Below are positions 1 through 7,652 of a DNA stretch of 64,000 nt, one piece after another. The stretch is from the NCBI GenBank assembly GCA_018401275.1, contig JAGYKW010000001.1:62001-126000 (forward strand), read 5' to 3'. The notes under the pieces are model-generated. The model saw only the letters and a list, made by a program, of their open reading frames with translations, was not told the origin of the DNA and searched no databases. Numbering within the stretch: position 1 is the stretch's first letter; each line of letters begins with the position of its first letter. Source of the DNA: Nitriliruptoraceae bacterium (GTDB lineage: Bacteria > Actinomycetota > Nitriliruptoria > Nitriliruptorales > Nitriliruptoraceae). A program made the translations under genes and the position numbers.

Positions 1-654
1 GGCGAGCAGCCGGTGCAACGAGACGAGGTCCGCAGCGGCGTCCACGTCGTGGTGCGCGCCGGGCAGCTCGAGCAGCGTCACCGTGCGTCCGGCGCGGCGC
101 GCGAGCGCGACATGCGCGTCCGCCGAACCCGGCCCGTACCGCGTCCCCTGCTGCGGGCCGAGGTCGACACCTGGCGCGAGCCGCAGCAGCGCCGTCCCGC
201 CGCCCGAGGTCGGCACGACCACGACGTCGGTGGCGACGTCCAGCACCATCGTCACCTCAGCGGCACTCAGGAGTGGCAGGTCGCCGGCGACCACCAGTCG
301 GTCCCGGTCGCTCGGTACGGCCGCGAGTCCCGCATCGACGGCACGGCGCAGCAGCACTTCGCCCGCCGCACCGTCGTCAGCCGATGGCGGGTCGGGGACC
401 GCGGGCAGACCGCGTGCGTGTGCTGCGGCGCGCGCCTCGTCGCCGCCGGCGAGCATCCGGACGTCGACCACGCCCGCCGCGTGGAGCGCGGCGAGCACGT
501 CATCGAGCATCGCGAGCACGAGTCCAGCACGCGACGGGGCATCGAGCGCATCGCCCAGGCGTGACTTCCCCCCCGTGCGCAGCGGGACCAGCGCGGTGAC
601 GGTGGTGACGCGTGCATCGGGGGGCGCATCAGGGCGCACAGTGGGAGAGGGCAT
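1..654 (-). CDS. cofC: 2-phospho-L-lactate guanylyltransferase CofC/FbiD (C-terminus cut by window edge)
   Basis: Predicted to activate 2-phospholactate or phosphoenolpyruvate with GTP, the guanylyl-transfer step of coenzyme F420 synthesis, in the cytoplasm. The frame starts at ATG 654 and stays open for 218 codons to the window edge, so probably only a few C-terminal residues are missing. Visible family marks are an N-terminal nucleotide-binding segment (VTALVPLRTGGKSRLGDAL, where Lys is expected), GDLPLLSAAEV in the middle, a glycine-rich GGGTALLRL loop, YGPGSADAH, and a terminal HHDVDAAADL like the GLDVDTPADL of homologues. It is divergent from gpsA across 125 bp, a neighbourhood seen in other actinobacteria. 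Function rests on motif recognition; confidence is good. Confidence 0.85.
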   Translation of the reverse strand, partial: MPSPTVRPDAPPDARVTTVTALVPLRTGGKSRLGDALDAPSRAGLVLAMLDDVLAALHAAGVVDVRMLAGGDEARAAAHARGLPAVPDPPSADDGAAGEVLLRRAVDAGLAAVPSDRDRLVVAGDLPLLSAAEVTMVLDVATDVVVVPTSGGGTALLRLAPGVDLGPQQGTRYGPGSADAHVALARRAGRTVTLLELPGAHHDVDAAADLVSLHRLLA

Positions 655-713
655 GAAGTGAGGCTAGGAGACGCTCGCGACGGATCAGCACGGTGTTCGC
701 CTGGAGGAGGCGG

Positions 714-719
714 TTAGGG
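714..719 (+). promoter_or_regulatory. Candidate -10 element (TAGGGT) for gpsA
   Basis: TAGGGT lies in the 125-bp divergent spacer between cofC and gpsA, 60 bp before the gpsA start. It fits the recurrent TA-starting hexamers found ahead of many genes in this window. No convincing -35 box is visible, so this is weak. Confidence 0.25.
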
Positions 720-779
720 TGACGCTCGGCCCGGATGGGACGCCCGGAGTGAGGACGCCCGAAGGGGACGCTCGAGGAG

Positions 780-1814
780 ATGCCTGTGGGCACCGTCGCA
801 GTCATGGGTGCTGGTTCGTGGGGCACCGCGTTCTCCGTCCTGTGCCACGCGACGGGCGAGCAGGTCGCCCTGTGGGCGCGCGACGCCGGGCTCGCCGAAC
901 GCATGGCCACCAGCCGGCGCAACGACGCGTACCTCCCCGAGGCGGTGCTGCCTGACGGGCTGCGTGTCTCCGCCGACCCCGCGGAGGTCCTCGAGGGGGC
1001 CGACCTGGTGGTGCTCGCCGTGCCGTCGGTCGGACTCGCTGCGCAGCTGGGGGTCTGGGGCGATCTGATCCCCCACGGTGCGACGCTCGCGAGCCTCACG
1101 AAGGGACTCGATGCCGAAGGTGGCCGTTTCGCCAGCCGCGTCGTCATCGACGCGCTCGACTGCGATCCGGACCGGGTCGTCGCCGTCAGCGGTCCGAACC
1201 TCGCCGGCGAGATCGCGCAGGGCCGGCCGTCCGCGACGGTCGCCGCATGTCCCGACCTCGGCCGGGCGCAGCGCGTGCAGGCCGCCGTCATGTCGCCCGT
1301 GTTCCGCGTCTACACCAACCCCGACCGCGTCGGCGTCGAGGTCGGTGGCGTCGTGAAGAACGTCCTCGCCATCGTCGCCGGTGCCGCGCACGGCCTCGGC
1401 CACGGGGACAACACCGCCGCGTTCCTGATCACGCGGGGGTTGGCCGAGATGACGCGTCTCGGGTCGGCGCTCGGCGCGGACCGGCTCACCTTCCAAGGGC
1501 TCGCAGGGGTGGGCGACCTCGTCGCGACCTGCATGTCCCGTTCCTCGCGCAACCGCACCGTCGGCGAGCGCCTCGGCCGCGGTGAGCCGCTCGCGGAGAT
1601 CGTCGCGTCGATGGACATGGTCGCCGAGGGTGTGCGTGCCGCACCGCTGCTCGCCGACATCGCGCAGGAGCACGACGTCGACATGCCGATGGTGCGCGCG
1701 GTCGTCGCCGTCACGCGCGACGGTGCGGACGTCGGCACCGTCAGCAGCGAGCTGCTCGCTCGTCCGCCGCGGTCGGAACGCTGGGGCATGCCGAGCGAGG
1801 GGAGCGGACGGTGA
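780..1814 (+). CDS. gpsA: NAD(P)H-dependent glycerol-3-phosphate dehydrogenase
   Basis: Reduces dihydroxyacetone phosphate to sn-glycerol-3-phosphate, the backbone for phospholipid synthesis, in the cytosol. The 344-residue protein has the family's usual length. The Rossmann dinucleotide loop GAGSWG is at residues 10-15, and the catalytic lysine is in GGVVKNVLA at Lys193. The later GLGHGDNTAAFLITRG and GLAGVGDLVATC segments are typical of GpsA. ATG 780 is preceded by GAGGAG at a normal distance. The downstream kinase-like gene begins inside the stop codon (GTGA overlap), so the two are likely co-translated. A long open frame on the opposite strand here is only a GC-rich shadow. Confidence 0.97.
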   Translation: MPVGTVAVMGAGSWGTAFSVLCHATGEQVALWARDAGLAERMATSRRNDAYLPEAVLPDGLRVSADPAEVLEGADLVVLAVPSVGLAAQLGVWGDLIPHGATLASLTKGLDAEGGRFASRVVIDALDCDPDRVVAVSGPNLAGEIAQGRPSATVAACPDLGRAQRVQAAVMSPVFRVYTNPDRVGVEVGGVVKNVLAIVAGAAHGLGHGDNTAAFLITRGLAEMTRLGSALGADRLTFQGLAGVGDLVATCMSRSSRNRTVGERLGRGEPLAEIVASMDMVAEGVRAAPLLADIAQEHDVDMPMVRAVVAVTRDGADVGTVSSELLARPPRSERWGMPSEGSGR

Positions 1815-2419
1815 GCATCGGGCTCGTGCTCGTGCTCGACGGTCCGTCATCGGTGGGGAAGTCGACCACGCTCGCCGCGCTGCAGCGCCGCTGGCCGCTG
1901 GAGCAGTCCGGACCGCTCATCGACGCTGGACTCGACGCTGCACGGGCCTCGCTCGGCCCGGCGTCGAGCGGACAGGCGTCGCTCGGCCGGGCCGGCGGCG
2001 GAGGGTGGGCGGACCTGCTCGAGCGTGTCGAGCCGTCGGTCGCCGGACGGCCGCCACGCTTCCGCTACGGGCCGCTCGGCCGCGAGCTCGTGTCCGGCAT
2101 GCACCGCTCGGCGGCCGCGTGGGCCCGGTCCGGACTCGACGTCGGGATGGACCACTGCATCGTCGACACCGCGATGCTCGCCGACCTGCGCCGCGCCTGC
2201 GACGGCGTCCCGCTGCTCGTGATCGGGATGACGTGCGACCCGGTCGTGCTCGAGGACCGGGAGGCCGACCGGAACGATGTCGTACCGGGCAGGTCAGCGG
2301 CCCAGCGGGCCGCGGTGCTCGAGGTCCACCACGAGGCGGTCATCGACACCACCGAGGCCACGACCGACGAGGTCGTCGCCGACGTGCTGGCGCACGTCAC
2401 GCGCTTCCGCCGCGGCTGA
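1811..2419 (+). CDS. Chloramphenicol phosphotransferase-like P-loop protein
   Basis: A 202-residue protein with an N-terminal Walker A loop (GPSSVGKS, residues 11-18). Later segments match the CPT-like family: GMDHCIVDTAML in the middle, a MTCDPVVLEDREADR stretch resembling the nucleotide-binding lid, and a C-terminal VIDTTEAT. The family includes chloramphenicol 3-O-phosphotransferase, but most members have unknown substrates, so an antibiotic role should not be assumed. It starts at GTG 1811 overlapping the gpsA stop by four bases. It ends 29 bp from a convergent SDR gene. Alternative reading: a generic small-molecule or nucleotide kinase. Confidence 0.7.
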   Translation: MSIGLVLVLDGPSSVGKSTTLAALQRRWPLEQSGPLIDAGLDAARASLGPASSGQASLGRAGGGGWADLLERVEPSVAGRPPRFRYGPLGRELVSGMHRSAAAWARSGLDVGMDHCIVDTAMLADLRRACDGVPLLVIGMTCDPVVLEDREADRNDVVPGRSAAQRAAVLEVHHEAVIDTTEATTDEVVADVLAHVTRFRRG

Positions 2420-2448
2420 ACTCGCGCCGTCCGCCGACGCGTGTCGGC

Positions 2449-3369
2449 TCACTCGAACGTGATGCCCAGCGCCGTGATGATCCGGCCGGTCTGCTCGAAC
2501 AGGTTCGCGAACTCGCCCGTGCCCTCACCCAGCGGCATCCGGTTGATGTCGTCCCAGCGGTCGGAGATGTCATCGGCCGACGGCACGCCGTCGAACGTGG
2601 TGCCCGGGCCCTCGACGGTCGCGACGCGCGCGAGGTAGCCGCCGCCCACCGAGTAGACGTGGCCGGAGTCCTTGCACGCCTCGGAGGCGAGGAACACGAC
2701 GAGCGGCGACACGTGCTCGGGCTGCAGCCGCTCGAGCATCTGCGGCGGCATGATGTCCTCGGTCATGCGCGACTGCGCGACCGGCGCGATCGCGTTGGCC
2801 GTGATGCCGTACTTCGCACCCTCGATCGCGAGCGTGCGCGTCAGCCCCACGATGCCGAGCTTCGCCGCGGCGTAGTTCGACTGCCCGAAGTTGCCGTACA
2901 GCCCCGAGCCCGACGCGGTCGAGACGATGCGGCCGTACTCCTGCCCGCGCAGGTGCGGCCATGCGGCCTGCGTGACGTGGAACGCGCCGTAGAGGTGGAC
3001 CTTGAGGACCAGGTCGAGCGCGTCGGCGTCGAGCTTCTGGAACGACACGTCGCGCAGGATGCCGGCGTTGTTGATGATGATGTCGACGCGGCCGAACGCG
3101 TCGAGCGCGCTCTGCACGATGGCCTGGCCGCCCTCCGGCGTCGCGACGGAGTCGTAGTTCGCGACGGCCTCGCCGCCGCCGGCGACGATCTCCGCGACGA
3201 CCGCATCGGCCATCTCCGAGCCGGCACCCGACCCGTCGCGCGAGCCGCCGAGGTCGTTGACGACGACCTTCGCCCCGCGGGCCGCCAGCGCCAGCGCGTG
3301 GCTGCGGCCGAGGCCGCCCCCCGCTCCGGTCACGATCGCGACACGCCCATCGAGCTCGACCTGCGCCAT
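2449..3369 (-). CDS. SDR-family 3-hydroxyacyl-CoA dehydrogenase-like protein
   Basis: Short-chain dehydrogenase of 306 residues, transcribed against its neighbours. It shows the NAD-binding GAGGGLGRS near residue 16, NNAG in the middle, and the catalytic Ser plus YAAAK pair in SNYAAAKLG. The extended C-terminus and VVVNDLGG segment resemble the dehydrogenase half of peroxisomal multifunctional enzyme 2 / 17-beta-HSD4-type proteins. Oxidation of 3-hydroxyacyl-CoA is therefore likely, but the exact substrate cannot be read from sequence. ATG 3369 was chosen because the protein then begins MAQVELDGRVAIVTG. The frame stays open upstream only as a shadow of ddl. Confidence 0.85.
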   Translation of the reverse strand: MAQVELDGRVAIVTGAGGGLGRSHALALAARGAKVVVNDLGGSRDGSGAGSEMADAVVAEIVAGGGEAVANYDSVATPEGGQAIVQSALDAFGRVDIIINNAGILRDVSFQKLDADALDLVLKVHLYGAFHVTQAAWPHLRGQEYGRIVSTASGSGLYGNFGQSNYAAAKLGIVGLTRTLAIEGAKYGITANAIAPVAQSRMTEDIMPPQMLERLQPEHVSPLVVFLASEACKDSGHVYSVGGGYLARVATVEGPGTTFDGVPSADDISDRWDDINRMPLGEGTGEFANLFEQTGRIITALGITFE

Positions 3370-3456
3370 GTCCGTCCTCCATCCCTGAGGTGCACTGCTC
3401 GTCGTACGCAACCTACCCCGACGGGTCCGCTCGGAGACCGTCCAGGACCCCATCGC

Positions 3457-3462
3457 TAGGCT
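3457..3462 (+). promoter_or_regulatory. Candidate -10 element (TAGGCT) for ddl
   Basis: TAGGCT sits 24 bp before the ddl GTG start in a short spacer that also carries an AGGAGG ribosome-binding site. It belongs to the TAG(C/G)(C/G)T set seen before several genes here. No clear -35 partner is visible. Confidence 0.35.
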
Positions 3463-3486
3463 TGTGCGACGCCAGGAGGCAGGCCC

Positions 3487-4548
3487 GTGGCACGAGTGCT
3501 CGTCCTGTACGGCGGTCGCTCCGCCGAGCACCAGGTGTCCTGCCTGTCCGCACGATCCGTCCTTGCGGCCCTTTCTGCGACGACCCACGAGGTCGTGCCG
3601 GTCGGCATCACCCGCGACGGACGGTGGACGCTCACCGACGGTGCGATCGCGCCCGTGACCGACGGGCGGCTGCCTGAGGTCGATGGCACCGGACCGACCA
3701 TCGGCCTCGTGACCGGAGTGCACGGCCCCGAGCTGGTCGTGTTCGCCGCAGACGGCACGGTCAGCGGGCGGATGGACGTCGACGTCGCGTTCCCTGTCCT
3801 GCACGGTCCGGGCGGTGAGGACGGGAGCGTGCAGGGCATGCTCGCGACCGTCGGGCTGCCCTACGTCGGCGCCGACGTCGCCGCGTCCGCACTCGGCGTC
3901 GACAAGGCCGCGATGAAGGGACGCTTCCGGCTCAACGGGCTGCCACAGGTCGCCCACCTCGCGTTCGAGCACGAGCGCTGGGAGCGCGAGGCGGACCTCG
4001 TGCGCCAGGAGCTCGCGCGCATCCCGCTCCCGTGGTTCGTCAAGCCCGCGCGGCAGGGCTCATCGATCGGCATCACGCGCGTCGATGACCTCGCCAGCCT
4101 CGACGCGGCCATCGCGGAGGCCGCCCGGCACGATGACCGCATCGTCATCGAGGAGGGCCTGACCTCGCTGCGCGAGCTCGAGGTCGGCATCCTCGAGGAG
4201 GACGGCCGCGTCGAGGTCTCCTGCGTCGGTGAGATCGTGCCGGTCAACCGCTTCTACGACTTCGACGCGAAGTACGTGACGCCCTCACGCCTCGAGGTCC
4301 CCGCCGACATCGACCCGGCCACCGCCGAGGCCATCGAGGAGGTCGCGCGGCGCGCGTTCACCGCGATCGGCGGACGCGGCATGGCCCGCATCGACCTGTT
4401 CCTCGCTGCCGACGGACGCCTGCTGCTCAACGAGATCAACACGATCCCCGGCTTCACCGAGGCATCGATGTTCCCGCGCGTGTGGGCCGCGTCCGGCGTG
4501 GACTTCACCGCGCTGGTCGAGCGGCTGCTCGTGGCCGCCCGCGCCTGA
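3487..4548 (+). CDS. ddl: D-alanine--D-alanine ligase
   Basis: ATP-grasp ligase that joins two D-alanines for peptidoglycan precursor synthesis. At 353 residues it is normal length. Family marks are the N-terminal LYGGRSAEHQVS, the VFPVLHGPGGEDG-type substrate loop, WFVKPARQGSSIG of the ATP-grasp domain, and the C-terminal LLNEINTIPGFTEASMFPRVW that binds metal and substrate. GTG 3487 follows AGGAGG by a normal distance. The gene ends at an unusual tandem repeat that links it to recG (see 4542-4598). Confidence 0.97.
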   Translation: MARVLVLYGGRSAEHQVSCLSARSVLAALSATTHEVVPVGITRDGRWTLTDGAIAPVTDGRLPEVDGTGPTIGLVTGVHGPELVVFAADGTVSGRMDVDVAFPVLHGPGGEDGSVQGMLATVGLPYVGADVAASALGVDKAAMKGRFRLNGLPQVAHLAFEHERWEREADLVRQELARIPLPWFVKPARQGSSIGITRVDDLASLDAAIAEAARHDDRIVIEEGLTSLRELEVGILEEDGRVEVSCVGEIVPVNRFYDFDAKYVTPSRLEVPADIDPATAEAIEEVARRAFTAIGGRGMARIDLFLAADGRLLLNEINTIPGFTEASMFPRVWAASGVDFTALVERLLVAARA

Positions 4549-4598
4549 TGCCCCGCCGCGTGCTCGCCTGATGCCCCGCCGCGTGCTCGCCTGATGCT
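4542..4598 (+). repeat. 23-bp tandem duplication of the ddl-recG stop/start junction (two full copies plus partial third)
   Basis: The unit CGCCTGATGCCCCGCCGCGTGCT occupies 4542-4564 and 4565-4587; a third partial copy (4588-4598) supplies the recG start. Each copy contains TGATG, a one-base stop/start overlap. Read in frame, ATG 4548 and ATG 4571 each open a seven-residue minigene (MPRRVLA then stop). The next ATG overlaps each stop, so the chain is ddl stop, minigene, minigene, recG start at 4594. Confidence 0.9.
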
Positions 4599-6789
4599 CG
4601 ACGAGCCCGTGACCCGGCTGTCCGGCGTCGGTCCGGCCGCTGCGAAGCAGCTCGCCGCGCTCGGCGTGCGCAGCGTGCGTGACCTCCTCGAGCACTATCC
4701 GCGTCGCTACGCCGACGCCGGGGAGGTCGTCGACCTCGCTGCGGTCGAGGTCGGCCAGCCCGCCACGCTCGTCGGCGAAGTGATCGACGCACACGTCCGA
4801 CCGATCGCCCCGAAGGGCAGGGGCCGTCGTGACATCGCCGAGCTGACCGTGCGCCAGGCCGGCGGCGGCGTGTTCCGCGTGTCGTTCTTCAACCAGCGCT
4901 GGATGGCCGACCGCCTCGCTCCTGGCACGGTGGCCGCGTTCAGCGGCAAGGTGGGGGAGTTCCGCGGTCAGCTCCAGCTCGCCTCACCCAAGGTCGAGGT
5001 GCTCGGTCACGTGCGGGCCGGCCGCAGCGCCGAGGAGGCCGCCGAGGAGCTGAAGCACCAGCGGCTGCTGCCGATCTACCCCGCGACAGGAGCGTTGCCG
5101 AGCGACCGCATCCGCGCGTTCGTCGCTACCGCGCTCGAGGCGGTGGGTGCGCTCGGGGACTGGCTCGACCCGGCGCTGCGCGAACGTGAGGGACTCGTCG
5201 AGCTCGACACGGCCCTGCGACTCATCCACCTGCCCGAGCACTGGGATGACGTGACGCGTGCGCGCGCCCGGCTCGTGTTCGACGAGCTGCTCGTGCTCCA
5301 GCTCGGCCTGCAGTGGCGTCGTCGCCGGCTCGAGGACGGCATGCTCGGGCTCGACAACGCGCCGACCGATGCAGGACTGGGCGCACGGCTCATCGACGCG
5401 CTGCCGTTCACGCCGACGGGCGCACAGCGGCGCGCGTTCGACGGCATCGCGGCCGACCTCGCGCTCGAACGCCCGATGCACCGCCTGCTGCAGGGTGACG
5501 TCGGGTCCGGCAAGACGCTCGTCGCGCTGTGGACGATGCTCGCCGCGGTCGATCGCGGTCGTCAGGCCGCGCTGATGGCGCCGACCGAGCTGCTCGCCGA
5601 GCAGCACCTGCGCACGCTCACGACGCTGCTCGCGCCGCTCGGGGTGAACGCTCCGGGTGGCGTCCGCATCGAGCTGCTGACCTCATCGACGACCGCGGCG
5701 CAGCGCCGCCGCATCCTCGATGACCTCGCGGGCGGCGACGTCGACCTGGTCGTCGGCACGCACGCGCTGATCGAGGACGGCGTGCGATTCCGCGGGCTCG
5801 GTGTCGTCGTCATCGACGAGCAGCACCGCTTCGGCGTGTCGCAGCGCGTGGCGCTCAAGGACAAGACGAACGCCGAGGGTGATGCTGGCACCGCCGCAGC
5901 CGATGCGCGTGACGTCCTCCCCGACGTGCTGGTCATGACCGCGACGCCGATCCCACGCTCGCTGGCGCTCACCGTCTACGGCGACCTCGACGTGACCGTG
6001 CTCGACGAGCTGCCGCCCGGACGCACGCCGGTGCGCACGACGCTGCTCGACCCCGCGAGCTCGGACCGTCGCGAACGGCTCTACGACCACATCCGCCGGC
6101 AGGCCGGCATCGGGCTGCGCGCCTACGTCGTCTGCCCGCTCGTCGAGGCGGGGGAGAGCGGTGCGACGAGCGCCGTCGAGCACCACCGCCATCTCGCCGA
6201 GGACGTCTTCCCCGACCTCACCGTCGAGCTCGTGCACGGCCGGCTGCGCGCCGACGACAAGGAGTCGGCGATGCGGCGCTTCCGCGAGGGCGAGGCGCAG
6301 GTGCTCGTCGCGACGACCGTCATCGAGGTCGGCGTCGACGTGCCCGAGGCGACCACGATGGTCATCGAGGACGCCGAGCGCTTCGGGCTCAGCCAGCTCC
6401 ACCAGCTGCGTGGCCGGGTGGGTCGCGGTGCGGACGTCAGCGACTGCGCGCTCATGGCCTCGCAGCCGCTCGACGAGCTCACCGAGGACGCGCGCGCCCG
6501 CCTCGAGGCGATGGTGGCGACGACCGACGGGTTCGCGCTCGCCGCGACCGACCTCGACCTGCGCGGCGCCGGGCAGCTGTTCGGCCGTCGCCAGTCCGGG
6601 CTGCCCGACCTCAAGCTCGCCCGCATCGACCGGGACCTCGACGTCATCGGCCGCACCCGCGACCTCGCCCGCGACGTCGTCGCCGCTGACCCGCGTCACG
6701 AGGACCCGGCGCATGCGACGATGCACGGCGAGGTCGTGCGACGCTTCGCTGACGACCTCGAAGGGCTTGAAGCACTGGAGACAGGATGA
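4594..6789 (+). CDS. recG: ATP-dependent DNA helicase RecG
   Basis: Branched-DNA helicase that remodels stalled replication forks and Holliday junctions. The 731-residue protein begins with the wedge/OB region (LSGVGPAAAKQLAALGV, then the OB fold to about residue 160). Walker A GDVGSGKT is at residues 301-308 and the DEQH box at 408-411 is followed by RFGVSQR. Helicase motifs continue to the C-terminal RGRVGRG near residue 607 and the RecG-typical LDLRGAGQLFGRRQSG. ATG 4594 is the last ATG of a repeated TGATG ladder downstream of ddl, and translational coupling to ddl is likely. The following SDR gene starts within its stop codon. Confidence 0.97.
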   Translation: MLDEPVTRLSGVGPAAAKQLAALGVRSVRDLLEHYPRRYADAGEVVDLAAVEVGQPATLVGEVIDAHVRPIAPKGRGRRDIAELTVRQAGGGVFRVSFFNQRWMADRLAPGTVAAFSGKVGEFRGQLQLASPKVEVLGHVRAGRSAEEAAEELKHQRLLPIYPATGALPSDRIRAFVATALEAVGALGDWLDPALREREGLVELDTALRLIHLPEHWDDVTRARARLVFDELLVLQLGLQWRRRRLEDGMLGLDNAPTDAGLGARLIDALPFTPTGAQRRAFDGIAADLALERPMHRLLQGDVGSGKTLVALWTMLAAVDRGRQAALMAPTELLAEQHLRTLTTLLAPLGVNAPGGVRIELLTSSTTAAQRRRILDDLAGGDVDLVVGTHALIEDGVRFRGLGVVVIDEQHRFGVSQRVALKDKTNAEGDAGTAAADARDVLPDVLVMTATPIPRSLALTVYGDLDVTVLDELPPGRTPVRTTLLDPASSDRRERLYDHIRRQAGIGLRAYVVCPLVEAGESGATSAVEHHRHLAEDVFPDLTVELVHGRLRADDKESAMRRFREGEAQVLVATTVIEVGVDVPEATTMVIEDAERFGLSQLHQLRGRVGRGADVSDCALMASQPLDELTEDARARLEAMVATTDGFALAATDLDLRGAGQLFGRRQSGLPDLKLARIDRDLDVIGRTRDLARDVVAADPRHEDPAHATMHGEVVRRFADDLEGLEALETG

Positions 6790-7586
6790 GCGGGAGCACC
6801 GGTCAGGTCGCGGTCGTCACGGGCGCGTCGAGCGGCATCGGGGCGGCGAGCGCTCGGCTGCTCGGCGCGAGCGGCTGGACGGTCGTGCTCATCGCCCGTC
6901 GTGCGGACAGGCTCGCGCACGTCGCCCGTGACGTCGAGGGCGCCGGTGGACGTGCGCTCGTCGAGCCGCTCGACGCAGCCGAGGCCGACGCGGTCGACGC
7001 GATGGCCGCGCGGGTGCTCGATGCGGTCGGCGTGCCGGATGTCATCGTGAACTCCGCGGGCGCGGGGGTGTGGCGCTGGATGGAGGACACGTCGCACGGC
7101 GAGCTCGCGAGCATGCTCGGGGCACCGTTCCTCGCCGCATGGAACGTGACGCACGCGTTCATGCCGGCGCTGCTCGCGCGTGGTCGCGGTGTCATCGTGC
7201 ACGTCGGTTCGCCCGCATCGCTCGCGCCCTGGCCGGGAGCGACGGGCTACACGACGTCGCGCTGGGCGCTGCGTGGCCTGCACGAGGCGTTGCGTCAGGA
7301 CCTCGCCGGCACGGGCGTGCGCACCTGCCACGTGCTCTTCGGCGAGGTGTCGAGCGAGTACTTCGACGCGAATCCCGACACGCACGAGCACATCCCGCGC
7401 GTCGGCCGGATCATCCCGACGATCACGCCGGAGCGGGCCGCGCGGGTCGTCGTGCGCACGATCGGCCGGCCGCGCACGCAGGTGTTCGATCCGCCGATGC
7501 TCGCAGTGGTGCAGCTCGCGAACCGGCTCTCGCCGGGACTGGTCGCGCTGCTCGCACGCCGAACGGGGCGCCAGCGGGGCAGGTGA
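6786..7586 (+). CDS. SDR-family oxidoreductase with YxxxR in place of YxxxK
   Basis: A 266-residue classical short-chain dehydrogenase by fold: GASSGIGAAS near residue 14, NSAGAG in the middle, VGSPASL with the catalytic Ser. The active-site tyrosine is in GYTTSRWAL, so the normally invariant catalytic lysine is an arginine. The C-terminus carries a basic, hydrophobic tail (LANRLSPGLVALLARRTGRQ) that may associate with the membrane. ATG 6786 overlaps the recG stop (ATGA). Substrate unknown; reduced or altered catalysis is possible. Confidence 0.8.
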   Translation: MSGSTGQVAVVTGASSGIGAASARLLGASGWTVVLIARRADRLAHVARDVEGAGGRALVEPLDAAEADAVDAMAARVLDAVGVPDVIVNSAGAGVWRWMEDTSHGELASMLGAPFLAAWNVTHAFMPALLARGRGVIVHVGSPASLAPWPGATGYTTSRWALRGLHEALRQDLAGTGVRTCHVLFGEVSSEYFDANPDTHEHIPRVGRIIPTITPERAARVVVRTIGRPRTQVFDPPMLAVVQLANRLSPGLVALLARRTGRQRGR

Positions 7587-7615
7587 CCCGAACAGGCATG
7601 CTGCAAGGCTCCCCA

Positions 7616-7621
7616 TAGCCT
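7616..7621 (+). promoter_or_regulatory. Candidate -10 element (TAGCCT) for oligopeptidase B gene
   Basis: TAGCCT lies 31 bp before the oligopeptidase start in a 66-bp spacer. It matches the recurrent hexamer of this window; no -35 is assigned. Confidence 0.35.
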
Positions 7622-7652
7622 TGCCGGATCCACCCACCCTTCCGGAGCCCCG

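Noticed and set aside
1811-2419. Calling the CPT-like protein a chloramphenicol resistance gene
   Set aside because: Only the general P-loop family is supported; substrate residues cannot be judged and the context is housekeeping.
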